A stretch of 39,078 nt of DNA from a virus, in the IMG/VR virus record IMGVR_UViG_3300047157_000166, positions 1 through 39,078 of that record; one strand, 5' to 3'. Position numbers and translations under genes: made by a program. Below the pieces are notes generated by a model. The model had not been told where the DNA came from. It searched no databases and saw nothing but the letters and a program-made list of their open reading frames with translations. Shown in pieces: positions 13,600-22,393 of the stretch (its first letter is position 1; each line of letters opens with the position of its first letter).

Positions 13600-13642
13600 C
13601 TTCGACGAGCTGCAGCTACTCAGCGGCTACCCGACCGCATAG
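13586..13642 (+). pseudogene. 18-aa frame resembling the start of a DUF4224-like protein
   Basis: GTG at 13586 lies behind GGAG. The 18 residues MSVIDFDELQLLSGYPTA resemble the first helix of small phage DUF4224-type proteins (typically DEL-LTGY-RPSAQ-RWL), then stop. Neither alternative frame restores the rest. It may be a remnant or a genuine very short peptide; evidence is thin. Confidence 0.25.
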
Positions 13643-13804
13643 AAACTAGGTCAACAATTTAAAAAATTGGAGCAGTTTTGAGCGAAAGTGAGCGTATATA
13701 TAGCTTTCCCGTCCAAGGTGTTGGTATGCTTTATTATACGACGCACAAGGATGTGCATCTCACGAGTAGCTCACCCTTTCGTTGGAGCAAGTGTAGGAGC
13801 AGGG
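13643..13804. other. Convergent intergenic region
   Basis: No gene is seen between the ends of the rightward and leftward operons. It holds an AT-rich dyad CAATTT-AAA-AAATTG (13655-13669), a TATATATA tract near 13694, and a small hairpin GCACA-AGGA-TGTGC (13743-13756). AGGGCTA/TAGCCCT (13801-13819) forms a 7-bp stem over the stop of the leftward gene. None has a clear trailing T run, so no intrinsic terminator is called. Confidence 0.4.
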
Positions 13805-15055
13805 CTACTTCTTAGCCCTTAAAGCCTCTGCAAACAGGGAGTCGAACACCTCTCTATCGTAGTCATCGAGCAGACCGTCATCATACATTTCCCGAATCTT
13901 GTACGGGTCTCTTCTGATCCAGAACTTGAGTCCGTCACCCGTAAGGACATCACTGGGCTCAATCTTCCTTCCAGTTACCTCCTCTACCGCGTCATACGCC
14001 TCGTTCATTATCCCGTTGCCACGGTGATCCGTGTTCATACGCATCCCGTATGCACTAAGGTCGCCGTCTGGTGTTACGTAAAACTCCGCGCCGCCAATCG
14101 TGCTGCCTTGATCATCGACTATGTTGAAGAGATGATCGGACTGGGTAGCAGCGGGGCTCCTGCCATCGACTAGCCTGAGACCCATCCTTGCCAGACTGGC
14201 AACCGATGCATCAGACTCCTCTGACTGCCCGGCGGACAACAGGCCAGCAAGGCCAGCAGTGCCTGCGGCACCGCCCATGATGTTGCTGCCCTTGTACTGC
14301 GGATCGAATGCGGCGTTGGGGGAGCGGATGATCGTGTTGTCTAATACAGCAACGTCTTTGATCTCTGGATTAAAGCGCTGGTAGTCAGCTAGGTCGTCGT
14401 AGTCGAGTATGTGCTCAGAGCCCTCGTAGAACCCCAGCGACCCATCGTCATTCTTGACCAGCGAATTTCGCCTGTCGCCGTACTTGTTATCTGGGTCAAC
14501 CTTCAGCCTGCCGCCAACAGGCAGTGCGTCTATGGTCGATTGATCTATCTTGTCACCACCGCGCACCACGATGTCGCTGACCCCGGTGTCGAGCAATCCC
14601 TCCCTGAACTGCGTACCGTAACCGAGATCATCGCCCATCGACTCGCCATAGTTCACAACGTCGCGCCAGTCGCCCCTGCGTCCCTTCTCAAGTACAGCGG
14701 GCGTATAGGTCAATGGGTCGTCGATGTTCTGCTTTCTATACGCTGTGGCGGGATGCGGGTCAGTGGTAAACCAGTGAGCGTTGAATGGAGTATCAGGGTC
14801 GTCAGTGGGTAGCCTTGAGTTGTCAAAGCCCTCGCCCTTTATGCCTCCGCGATTGACGTGAACCAGACCCTCGTCAGCATAGCGAGCGTCACGCCTAGCC
14901 ACCCTGCTGGCCTCGTCCATAGGCAGCTCGCCCGTGGCAATACGCTTCGCCACAGACTCGGGGAAGCCACCGACGCGCACTAGGTCTTCTGCAGCCCCGG
15001 CAATGTCGTCGCCTCTAGCATTTAGTATGATTTTAACTAGCGATGCTGCACTCAC
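13805..15055 (-). CDS. Polyvalent-type ART-like and GNAT-like fusion, probable ejected protein
   Basis: The 416-residue protein is the last gene of the late operon. Residues 42-50 (GELPMDEAS) then VHVNRGG and WFTTDPHPATAYR (95-107), closing at IRSPNAAFDP, follow the ADP-ribosyltransferase-like domain of phage polyvalent proteins. There the pattern is LPMD-AS, YHGT, FT-DP-A--YA and a final IRS-AAFDP. The usual His-Gly is replaced by VNRGG, so activity is doubtful. A Gly/Ala-rich segment (NIMGGAAGTAGLAGLL) and SEESDAS follow. The C-terminal part (MNTDHRGNGIMNEAYDAVEE, then LTGDGLKFWIRRDP) resembles a GNAT acetyltransferase-like domain of the same protein class. Probably delivered with the genome; that is inference. 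Confidence 0.6.
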   Translation of the reverse strand: MSAASLVKIILNARGDDIAGAAEDLVRVGGFPESVAKRIATGELPMDEASRVARRDARYADEGLVHVNRGGIKGEGFDNSRLPTDDPDTPFNAHWFTTDPHPATAYRKQNIDDPLTYTPAVLEKGRRGDWRDVVNYGESMGDDLGYGTQFREGLLDTGVSDIVVRGGDKIDQSTIDALPVGGRLKVDPDNKYGDRRNSLVKNDDGSLGFYEGSEHILDYDDLADYQRFNPEIKDVAVLDNTIIRSPNAAFDPQYKGSNIMGGAAGTAGLAGLLSAGQSEESDASVASLARMGLRLVDGRSPAATQSDHLFNIVDDQGSTIGGAEFYVTPDGDLSAYGMRMNTDHRGNGIMNEAYDAVEEVTGRKIEPSDVLTGDGLKFWIRRDPYKIREMYDDGLLDDYDREVFDSLFAEALRAKK

Positions 15056-16182
15056 TACTGGGCCTCTCTGGTCATCATCTCGATCATCTCAAACAGCGTC
15101 GGTCCCTGCTTGCCCTCACCGAAGTAGAACTCTGCCTCCGCCTTCGGCATCCTCATGTCGTTATATGGATGCATATTTGGCGACATACGGTCTCCTGCAA
15201 GCATTCTTAGGCGGGCCTCGACCGCCCTAGCCTCCGCCTCACCGGCGCTGCTCATGTAGCCCAGACGGTCTGTGGCGTACCTGTGGGCCTCCTTCATTGG
15301 GTCATCGTCAGGCAGGCTATGACTGCTCCTGCTGGCGTCAAGAATCCTGCCCAGCTGTGTCATCTTGTTCTCAACGATATCCTCGTAGACCTTCCACGGG
15401 TCGTCGCCAGTGGGCAGCAGGCTCATGGCGCTGTGCTTCTGTGGGTTCCTGATGTATGACTGGATGTCATCAATCGAAGTTGCCTCGCTCGCCCCTCTAG
15501 CAAGGCCCTCCCTGTCCTGAATGGCGTGCTGCGACTCGTGCAGCAGGCTCCGCAAGCTCTCGCCCCTGCCGGTCTCCGCCATGTAGCCGGTGTTCAGGTG
15601 CATCTCGCCCATCGGGTGACCGTCCCTTGGCCGAGTGTACGCAGCTGGAGAGTCGCCGAGAAGCCAGCTGTTGGGCCTCCAGAGGTAAACGGACATATCG
15701 GCCATATCAGGGTATGCCCTGTACATCGGGTTGTGTCTGACCATGTCAATCATCGAGGTGCCGACATGGTCCTTGCCCTCGCCGTAGTAGTCGTTCTGAA
15801 GCCTCTCGGATAGGGTCTTGGAATATCGCTTGTCGTACAAGCTGTTCAGCGATGCGTTGGAGTCGTTGATCTCGTAGCGTGGCTTATTGTCAGCGCCAAT
15901 GAACCAAGGCTGCCTGCTGTTTCCGGCCTCTCTGGACGCGGCTGCTTGGTGGCGCCCGCTCTCTATCAGGTCATCGAAGTTGGTAAAGATGCTGGGAGTT
16001 TCGTCCATGTGCTGCTTGAACACCCCGTGCGCTGCCTTCGCTCCTAAGATGTTGGCGCCCTTAGCCCCCAGAGAAGCGAATACCGCATCGGCATCTTCCG
16101 ACTGCGTAGCCGCAGCGCCGCCTGCAAGGGCGGGCGCCAGCCACTTCTTTATTATCTGATCTGCTGCTATCTTGGCTACCAT
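15055..16182 (-). CDS. Polyvalent-type HExxH metallopeptidase-like protein
   Basis: A 375-residue protein. LLHESQHAIQDREG contains HESQH (215-219), an HExxH zinc motif, and SSAGEAEARAVEAR (about 311-324) offers the third Glu ligand. The combination LLHE-QHA-Q--EG and AGE-EAR-V is typical of metallopeptidase-like domains in large phage polyvalent proteins. The upstream MGEMHLNTGYM region fits the strand before the active site. The N-terminus has a hydrophobic Ala/Gly segment followed by SEDADA, shared in style with neighbouring genes. A TAATG-type junction links it to the ART-like gene. Expected role: proteolysis of host proteins after injection, or virion processing. Both are inference. Confidence 0.65.
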   Translation of the reverse strand: MVAKIAADQIIKKWLAPALAGGAAATQSEDADAVFASLGAKGANILGAKAAHGVFKQHMDETPSIFTNFDDLIESGRHQAAASREAGNSRQPWFIGADNKPRYEINDSNASLNSLYDKRYSKTLSERLQNDYYGEGKDHVGTSMIDMVRHNPMYRAYPDMADMSVYLWRPNSWLLGDSPAAYTRPRDGHPMGEMHLNTGYMAETGRGESLRSLLHESQHAIQDREGLARGASEATSIDDIQSYIRNPQKHSAMSLLPTGDDPWKVYEDIVENKMTQLGRILDASRSSHSLPDDDPMKEAHRYATDRLGYMSSAGEAEARAVEARLRMLAGDRMSPNMHPYNDMRMPKAEAEFYFGEGKQGPTLFEMIEMMTREAQ

Positions 16183-16226
16183 TAGAGTGCCTTACCTCCT
16201 GCCTTTGCTATCAGTGACGTAGTCAT

Positions 16227-17216
16227 TTACTTGAGGAGTCCTCTTACAGACTCGGCCGCTGCTTTAGCAGGGGTTGATATCCCATCCTTCCAGACACCCA
16301 TCCCCATAATCGCCAGCGGATTGGCTAGGTATTCGGTTGCAAAACCAAGCGCGGCGGAGTCGTCCTTGTGCCATCCCCTGCCCGCAGCCCACTGCTCAGC
16401 AAGCTCTGCGTTATGCTCTGGAGAGTTCCCGGAGACTCGGACTCCATTATCCCATGCATCACCAAAAGACTCACCAGTTGCCAGTCCGTAGATGCCTCTT
16501 CCTATCCCGTTGGTGTAGCTGCCAACCTTATTGTATGAGTCATCCGCGCTCGAGTAGTTGTTTCCGAAAAAATCCAGCCACGGCATCACAGCATCCTTGT
16601 ACGTGGACGGATCTGTCACCCGGTCCCAGTAGCTGGGCTCTGGCTCGAAGTCAGACCAAGGCTGGAATCCTCGGGTCTCTGGGCTGGTCATCTCGCCGGC
16701 CTTGGTTGATCCAGCAGCTCCGGCCGCACTAGCGGCCATCATTTCCTTTAGACCGCCGAAGGCGTTATTAGGCTCAGGCGGCTTTACGGGTGCCCTAGTT
16801 GTCTTCACCTCCTCCACGTAGCCAAGCGGCCTGCCTAGGTGGACCTTGCGCCACTCTTCCAGCTGGCGCAGAGACTCATTAGAGAGCCCGCCGTGTTCCA
16901 CTATCTGATCGTAGATTGACTGAACCCCCTCCTTCCAGTACGGGCCGGCAGTGGTGCCATCAACGTCGGCCCCCTTGGCGTACTTTCCCAGCGCGTCGTA
17001 GGTGCTAAATTTGGGGTCGTGAATTAGGCTCTGTGGAACGGACAAGGCATTTTTCTTGCCCTCTCCTGCGGCTGTCCTCTTGTTGAAGAGGTTTACCAGC
17101 TCGCCAAGGGCGTGCACAACGGGTCGTACGGGGGCGGCCTCTGCATCGTCCGATGCAAACAGTCCGCCAATCCCGGCGGCGACTGGTCCCAGTAATCCCT
17201 TTGGTGGTAACGGCAC
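16227..17216 (-). CDS. Probable internal virion or ejected protein, unknown fold
   Basis: A 329-residue protein whose N-terminus is hydrophobic and Gly/Ala-rich (LLGPVAAGIGGLFASDDAEA), the same style of module seen in the next two genes. The middle region is polar with an Ala/Gly-rich stretch (MMAASAAGAAGSTKAGEM), followed by Trp/Tyr-rich segments (FEPEPSYWDRVTDPSTY and MPWLDFFGNN). A final helical hydrophobic part (ALGFATEYLANPLAIMGMG) may insert in a membrane. No catalytic motif recognised. Placement between a methyltransferase-like and a peptidase-like gene suggests it belongs to the same ejected set. Confidence 0.55.
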   Translation of the reverse strand: MPLPPKGLLGPVAAGIGGLFASDDAEAAPVRPVVHALGELVNLFNKRTAAGEGKKNALSVPQSLIHDPKFSTYDALGKYAKGADVDGTTAGPYWKEGVQSIYDQIVEHGGLSNESLRQLEEWRKVHLGRPLGYVEEVKTTRAPVKPPEPNNAFGGLKEMMAASAAGAAGSTKAGEMTSPETRGFQPWSDFEPEPSYWDRVTDPSTYKDAVMPWLDFFGNNYSSADDSYNKVGSYTNGIGRGIYGLATGESFGDAWDNGVRVSGNSPEHNAELAEQWAAGRGWHKDDSAALGFATEYLANPLAIMGMGVWKDGISTPAKAAAESVRGLLK

Positions 17217-17809
17217 TAGTTTCTCCTTCTTATCAGTGCGCCGGTCGCTGCCAGCTTCTCGGGCGTTATCTCAAACTCCCTGTCCTTTATCTCTTCAGCC
17301 TGACGCAACATGTAGTCGATAAGGCTCTCGTTCTTCCCACCAAACCCGTACTGGTATGTGCCCCGACTTGTCACGATCCCTCCGTCATCCAGCAGGCTGG
17401 GTTTCTTCGCCGTCATGACGTCGCCGTATGATCTGGCACCGATCGCTGCCACACCGTCCGGGTTCAGCTTGCTAAGTATGTCCAGAGCAATCTTTGATCT
17501 CAGCGGCTCGGGCACGACGTTCAGCACGTTCAGGTTGGCGATGCCGTCAAACATCATGCCGGGCGACTCGGTGAAGTCAGGCGAATAACCAGCAGATGGG
17601 TTGGGCTCGTATGACACGGCCCTAGGGCCTAGGTGCTGGGTGCCGTGACCGAGACCCGCCCCGTAGTCGAGTACGTCGCCAGTAACACCCTCTCGCTGGA
17701 GTATCTCTCCGGCCTTCTTGTAGGTGCCGCCAGTGGTAGCCACCTGCGTCTTGCCGCTATTCTTTGCCAGCTCCTCCGCAACGGAGAGCAGACCCTTAAG
17801 TACCGACAT
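17216..17809 (-). CDS. SAM-dependent methyltransferase-like protein
   Basis: A 197-residue protein with a clear class I methyltransferase motif I, VLDYGAGLGHGT (46-57), an acidic end of strand 2 (SYEPN, Glu68), and NLNVLNVVPEP (92-102) in the motif IV position. The fold seems short but complete. Methyltransferase domains of this type with GDVLDYGAGLG and a V-N-LNV-P segment occur inside phage polyvalent proteins; here the domain is a stand-alone gene. The substrate is unknown. It lies directly downstream of the 939-residue internal protein, start behind GGAG, and upstream of the other cassette genes. Confidence 0.75.
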   Translation of the reverse strand: MSVLKGLLSVAEELAKNSGKTQVATTGGTYKKAGEILQREGVTGDVLDYGAGLGHGTQHLGPRAVSYEPNPSAGYSPDFTESPGMMFDGIANLNVLNVVPEPLRSKIALDILSKLNPDGVAAIGARSYGDVMTAKKPSLLDDGGIVTSRGTYQYGFGGKNESLIDYMLRQAEEIKDREFEITPEKLAATGALIRRRN

Positions 17810-20629
17810 CTACTCCTCCATTAACTCTTCGACTAGCAGCGGCGCTGCGAACAGGCTCGATGTGCCGAGCCCCAACAGTGCCAGCAGGGACGGGTCGATG
17901 TTGCCGACGTCCACGCCGCGATCCTGCAGCTTCTTCAATATCTCTGGCGTGATGGTTCCCCGCTTCGGGCCCATCTGCATTGCACGTATGTCTGGGTCGG
18001 CAGGGTTCAGTGCGTCTACCGCGTCCCCTACCCGCCTCTGATCTTCGCCTATGCGTGCGTCTGGGATTAGGTCGAAGATAGTCATGGGCTGATCTTCAAG
18101 CGTTCCTAGACCCTCCCCGGGCATATTGTGCGAGTAGTCTGGATGCAGGTCATCAACAATGACGGGCTTGCTGCCGTGTAGCTCGCCCACGTTCATTATC
18201 CCGCCCTGACGCGAATTAAGCTGGCGCGGGTCTGCAATGGACAGCCGAGCCTCACCTATATTTAGGCCGCCACGGTTTCTGAACTGCACATCCATCGCGC
18301 TCTTGATTGCCTTACGCTTCTTGTCGGACATCGCTTGGAAGGATGCCACGGCGTCGTCGCTATCGAGCCCAGCCCAGCTGTCGTCAATCCCCCTGATGAC
18401 GGCGTCGAATTGCTTCCTCGTTGCCTTGTCCATGTTGGACTGCGCGTAGCGGATCATCGTGCCGCCCGTCATGCTGGAGAAGTCGCTGCCCTGCGGCGCC
18501 ATACGCCAAGGTATAAAAATCACGTTGTCACCGTTGGCTGCGGCCATATTCTTGGTCACGGCAGACTGCTGTGAGGCCCACACCTTGCCCGGATTCCAGA
18601 ACATGAAGTCCTGACCACCCAGTAGCGGCTGCTCACTGGCAAGGTCCACTCCGTTGATGCTGACAATGCGACCCCCGGCGTCTGTCCGGTCTGACATCGA
18701 GGTGATGAAGTCGCGGCCCTCAAGGTCTGAAAGCTTCAGCTGGGGAACATCTGGCCGTGGCGCGTAAATCTTCTCGACGATCAGATCCTGCAGCCTCTGC
18801 TGCTCGCCCACCCGCTTGTCGTACCGTGGGTCGAACTCGTCGAAAGAATGCCTGACGGTGTCGAACAGGCTCCCGTACAGGCGCGGGTTGTTCAGATAGA
18901 AGTCCACTGCTGGCTCACCCCAATGCTTGTCGATGATGCGGTCAGTGATACCCCTGTACTCTCTGGTCGCGGTTCCTGAGTTGGGTATGCCGTCGCTAAG
19001 GAAGTTAGACAGGCTGGCTGCATCAAACACACGCTGCGTCTCGGGCCGACTGTGGCCGCGACCGCGCTTGTACTCGCCCTGAAAGATGTTGCCCAGAGCC
19101 GTGTTAAGGCTCCTGCCGTTCAGGTTCCCGTCGTTGCCTATTGCGGCGCCCTTCTCCAGCGCCATACGAACGCGAGCCATGTCGCGAGCGTCTGCGAACC
19201 TAGCGGCCACTCCGGTGGGGGCGGTCCTCTCGATGAGGTCGTCGATCTCGTTAATAAGGCCGTCCAGAGCGTCGGAGTAGTCGCCGTTCGTGCCTTGGTT
19301 GTTGCTGCGCTGCTTCACCAGCTTCTTGCGTAGGTTGACCAGCTTGTCGCCGTCCATTCCCTCGGCCACCCTCATGGCGTAGTCGTCCAGCTGCTTCTTC
19401 TGTGCCTTTGTAAGGCCAGCGTCCACGGCCAGCTCCGCCACGTTGGTCAGGAACCTATCGTCGCCCACAGTGCGCGTCAAACCCTTCTCGGCATCCTTGT
19501 AAGCCTTGGTGATGACCTCGTCTATCTGGCGCCGCACCTCGGGGGTGAAGTTGTCCACGTTATCGATCCCGAAGCGATCTGCGACCATCTTGTTCAGATG
19601 GGCACGCTGCTCCTCCCATATATCGTGCAGCTTCTGACCAGACGGCTGCGACGACATACGTGCCTCGTCCTGTGCCTGCCTGCGCTGCCGTGATCGCTGC
19701 GCCGGGGTGAGGTTCATGCCCTCCCTCTCTGCAACCTGAAGAAGGCGCTGCGTCTCCTCTGCGCTCTGTCCTGAGACCCTAGGTGCCGCCCTGCCTGTGA
19801 CGGCGTCTATTGCCGCCCCGCCACCGTTGGAGAACACACGCCCGACAAGGTCAAACGCCTTGCCGAATATTCCTGCCGTGGTCGCTGCCACGCCCGCGTC
19901 AGCAAGCGCGTTATCGTTGGAGCTGTGGTCGATGCCAGCCTCAATGCCTGCCCATAACATCTGAGCAGGTATGCGGCCGGGGGCCGCCAAGGTCGGGGCC
20001 GCTGCACCAAACTCACCCACGCCGGTAGCGAATGGGTTGCTCGTGCCATAGCTGTCCTCTGCGAACTGCTCTGCGGCCGCCGCCTGACGGTCAAGCTCTA
20101 TCCCTTCCTCATCGGTCTGCCACGGGTTGAGGTTACTGATGCCGCGCTGGAAGCTGCGGATCTGCTCGCCCATGCCCATGACGCCGGCATCAAAGGATCG
20201 GCCCACGCTCTCTCCGACGAAGTCGTCTACTAGCCCCGGCCTGATCCTGTCGAACTGCTCTCGCTCGTCAGCCGACCCGACTCGCTGGTCCATAGGTCTG
20301 GGAGGTCTAGCGGCACGCTCCTCTGCATAGATGGCGGCCTCTGCCTCCTCGACCATGAGGTCGATTTGCTCGTCCAGCTCGGCCTTGTATCGAGCCCTTC
20401 CGCCGATCAACTCGGGCATCAGGAACGGCGTCAGGCCGGTCATGCCTCCCAGAAGCATCTTGCCGAATGTCTTGCCCTTGCCGTCTCGCTCCATCATCTT
20501 CTCGATGGGGCTCAGGGGCACGGGCAGCAGTGACTCTGATAGCCCTGCCTCCGCCACCATCTCGGGACTAACCCCAGCCTCTGAGGTCTCGGCCCGAAGT
20601 CGCTCCAGCTCTTCTTGGAATAAGCTCAT
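17810..20629 (-). CDS. Large internal virion protein (939 aa)
   Basis: The longest gene. The N-terminal third has an Ala/Gly-rich amphipathic region (about residues 195-280, including GEFGAAAPTLAAPGRI and AGVAATTAGIFGKAF) that could interact with membrane. The middle (about 300-560) is helical and charged. A C-terminal segment (DNVIFIPWRMAPQGSDFSS, then RKQFDAVIRGI, SDKKRKAIKSAMDVQFR and GEARLSIADPRQL) recalls a conserved region found in many phage polyvalent and internal virion proteins of unknown function. The end is hydrophobic (LLALLGLGTSSLFAAPLL). Position after Gln/Asn-rich virion proteins suggests a DNA-ejection protein analogous in place to P22 gp16/gp20. The start overlaps the previous stop (TAATG). 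Confidence 0.65.
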   Translation of the reverse strand: MSLFQEELERLRAETSEAGVSPEMVAEAGLSESLLPVPLSPIEKMMERDGKGKTFGKMLLGGMTGLTPFLMPELIGGRARYKAELDEQIDLMVEEAEAAIYAEERAARPPRPMDQRVGSADEREQFDRIRPGLVDDFVGESVGRSFDAGVMGMGEQIRSFQRGISNLNPWQTDEEGIELDRQAAAAEQFAEDSYGTSNPFATGVGEFGAAAPTLAAPGRIPAQMLWAGIEAGIDHSSNDNALADAGVAATTAGIFGKAFDLVGRVFSNGGGAAIDAVTGRAAPRVSGQSAEETQRLLQVAEREGMNLTPAQRSRQRRQAQDEARMSSQPSGQKLHDIWEEQRAHLNKMVADRFGIDNVDNFTPEVRRQIDEVITKAYKDAEKGLTRTVGDDRFLTNVAELAVDAGLTKAQKKQLDDYAMRVAEGMDGDKLVNLRKKLVKQRSNNQGTNGDYSDALDGLINEIDDLIERTAPTGVAARFADARDMARVRMALEKGAAIGNDGNLNGRSLNTALGNIFQGEYKRGRGHSRPETQRVFDAASLSNFLSDGIPNSGTATREYRGITDRIIDKHWGEPAVDFYLNNPRLYGSLFDTVRHSFDEFDPRYDKRVGEQQRLQDLIVEKIYAPRPDVPQLKLSDLEGRDFITSMSDRTDAGGRIVSINGVDLASEQPLLGGQDFMFWNPGKVWASQQSAVTKNMAAANGDNVIFIPWRMAPQGSDFSSMTGGTMIRYAQSNMDKATRKQFDAVIRGIDDSWAGLDSDDAVASFQAMSDKKRKAIKSAMDVQFRNRGGLNIGEARLSIADPRQLNSRQGGIMNVGELHGSKPVIVDDLHPDYSHNMPGEGLGTLEDQPMTIFDLIPDARIGEDQRRVGDAVDALNPADPDIRAMQMGPKRGTITPEILKKLQDRGVDVGNIDPSLLALLGLGTSSLFAAPLLVEELMEE

Positions 20630-21048
20630 TAGTATTGCCCTTGGTTGCCCTGTCCGTACTGCCCGCCATAGTTCATGTTCGGGTTAACGCCGTAGGGGTT
20701 CATGTTCTGATTCGGGTTCATCTGCTGACGCATGTAGTCGTTGATGTTGAACTGCTGCGCCGGCTGCTGCGGCTGCTCAGGCTGTGGCCTGTACTTGTCG
20801 ATGAAGCCCTGCATGAACTCCGGCGTCTCCATCTGGATCGGCAGGCCCATTGCAGAGCCAAACAGCTTCATAGCTGGGTTGCTGTTCATGGCCTCCATTC
20901 CGCCCTTCAGCATCTCGCCGAACGCGGGGAACGCCGTCTGTAGCAGCGCCCCCTGAAGGTTCTGCTGGGCCTTGCCAGCCTCCTTCATCATCTTCGAGCC
21001 AGATGTGCTGCTTGAACTGCCCTTGTCTTTTCCACCCAAGTTCAACAT
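20629..21048 (-). CDS. Gln/Asn/Met-rich internal virion protein
   Basis: The start is set at the ATG behind AAGGAG (21048), not at the longer frame, which runs into the preceding gene. The 139-residue protein has a Ser/Lys-rich start (GGKDKGSSSSTSGSKMM) and a helical, mildly hydrophobic middle (FPAFGEMLKGGMEAMNS). The tail consists of Gln, Asn, Pro, Gly and Tyr (MNPNQNMNPYGVNPNMNY). Such tails are typical of disordered ejection proteins. Role inferred from composition and position between another such gene and the 939-residue protein. Confidence 0.55.
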   Translation of the reverse strand: MLNLGGKDKGSSSSTSGSKMMKEAGKAQQNLQGALLQTAFPAFGEMLKGGMEAMNSNPAMKLFGSAMGLPIQMETPEFMQGFIDKYRPQPEQPQQPAQQFNINDYMRQQMNPNQNMNPYGVNPNMNYGGQYGQGNQGQY

Positions 21049-21061
21049 TTGATTTATCTCC

Positions 21062-21955
21062 TTATCCCGTGAAGCTAAAGCTGGGTGGTTGTACGTTCCA
21101 GCTGCTGCCTGATCCTGTTGATGTCCCAGAACTGGTGTTCGTGGACCCCTGCATACCCATGCCGGCCTGCATACCATTGCTGAAGCCGTTTGAGTTGCTT
21201 GAGTTCTGGCTGCTGCCCGAGGACGACCCGAGCACCGTGGGCCCGCCAATGATCTGCCCGTACTGCCCGGTGGCGTTCAGGCCGGCCATTGCTGGATTGA
21301 ACTGGTTCATGGCGCCCTGCTGCATGTTCTGCATGTTGCCCAGACCCGCCTGCTGGTTTCGGTCTTGCATCCCGGCTAGGTTCATCTGGTTTTGGACGCC
21401 CTGATTCTGCGAGTTGAAGCGCAGCTGGTTCAGGCCCTGCATAGTATTCTGGTCTACGTTGTCAGCCATCTGGTTTACGCTGTTGTGGTAACCAGATGAT
21501 CCTGACATCCCTGCTGCGGCTGCTCTCGCGTCGAGACCGCCGAGGTTCTGCTGTTTGATCTTTGCCGCGTCACTCATCATGTCGCCGGCCAGTGCGTCGG
21601 TGTAGGCGTTAGGCCCAACCTGACCCTGCAAGCCAGACGCAAAACCGCCGCCGAGCTGGTTGCCGTAGCCGCCCTGAGCCTGATCGAGGGCGCCGGATAC
21701 CTGACCCTGCACCTGCGGCTGCATACCGTTGATCTGGTCGATGGCCTGACCGTACTGGTTGCCGGCGGAGTCATAGACGTTGGCAAGGGCGTCCTGCTGC
21801 CCATCCCATACGCCTTGGCTGCTGCTGTTAGTCGATGTGCCCTGAGATGACGCCGCCTGACCAGACTGGTTCATCCCATAGTTCATGTTGACGCCGGAGC
21901 TGACCCCCTGACTGCTCTGCGAGCTGTTGGAGGTTTGCTTACTTTTCCCGCCCAT
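21062..21955 (-). CDS. Ser/Gln/Asn/Gly-rich internal virion protein
   Basis: A 297-residue protein of strikingly low complexity: runs such as SNSSQSSQGVSSGVN at the start, helical QAIDQINGMQPQVQGQ and AAKIKQQNLGGLDARAAAAG in the middle, then QNQMNLAGMQDRNQQAG and a Ser/Gly tail. The start MGGKSKQTS is common in phage proteins thought to be ejected. Likely a minor virion protein that leaves with the DNA, by analogy with P22 gp7; there is no sequence proof. Confidence 0.55.
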   Translation of the reverse strand: MGGKSKQTSNSSQSSQGVSSGVNMNYGMNQSGQAASSQGTSTNSSSQGVWDGQQDALANVYDSAGNQYGQAIDQINGMQPQVQGQVSGALDQAQGGYGNQLGGGFASGLQGQVGPNAYTDALAGDMMSDAAKIKQQNLGGLDARAAAAGMSGSSGYHNSVNQMADNVDQNTMQGLNQLRFNSQNQGVQNQMNLAGMQDRNQQAGLGNMQNMQQGAMNQFNPAMAGLNATGQYGQIIGGPTVLGSSSGSSQNSSNSNGFSNGMQAGMGMQGSTNTSSGTSTGSGSSWNVQPPSFSFTG

Positions 21956-21958
21956 TGT

Positions 21959-22393
21959 TTAACCCTCTAGGTCTTTTCCAAAAATGATTTCTCTAATCTC
22001 CCAGCCCACCTTGTCTACTGCGTACTGCACAGCAGGCATCTGGGCCGAGCGTGTCTCAATTCGTTGGCAGTTAAACTGCCGAGCTACGTCCTCGTAGAAT
22101 CTGGCAAACGTCACTGCGTTTGCACCGCCCCGCTCCTTTGCCCACGACAGCCACAGAAGGAAAGTCCTGCTGCCCGTGAACTGATCGACCTCGATGGTCG
22201 CGACGTTAAAGAAGTCGGGGTGAACCCAGAGTTGGCTCTCGCCGTTGACGCAGCTTGCGTATACGTCCTCTGGCCTGAATGTCAGGTTGGGGTCTAGGTG
22301 CAGGATCTCCTTGATCCCCGGCTTGACCCAGTGCCACTCCTCACGGATGTTGGCTAATTGCGGCTGTACTACGTCAGGTTTAGCTTCTTCCAT
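21959..22393 (-). CDS. Hypothetical 144-aa structural-region protein
   Basis: The start is at the ATG behind AAGGAGAG (22393). Protein: REEWHWVKPGIKEILHLDPN, RPEDVYASCVNGESQLWVHP, TGSRTFLLWLSWAKERGG. This resembles small phage proteins with an acetyltransferase-like outline encoded near tail genes (W---K-G---IL, DVY--C-----LW), but the match is loose. Its 5' end overlaps the previous gene by 25 bases. Function not assigned. Confidence 0.5.
   Translation of the reverse strand: MEEAKPDVVQPQLANIREEWHWVKPGIKEILHLDPNLTFRPEDVYASCVNGESQLWVHPDFFNVATIEVDQFTGSRTFLLWLSWAKERGGANAVTFARFYEDVARQFNCQRIETRSAQMPAVQYAVDKVGWEIREIIFGKDLEG

Noticed and set aside
13801-13819. AGGGCTA/TAGCCCT hairpin as an intrinsic terminator
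   Set aside because: The stem lies over the stop codon of the leftward gene and neither strand has a following U run.
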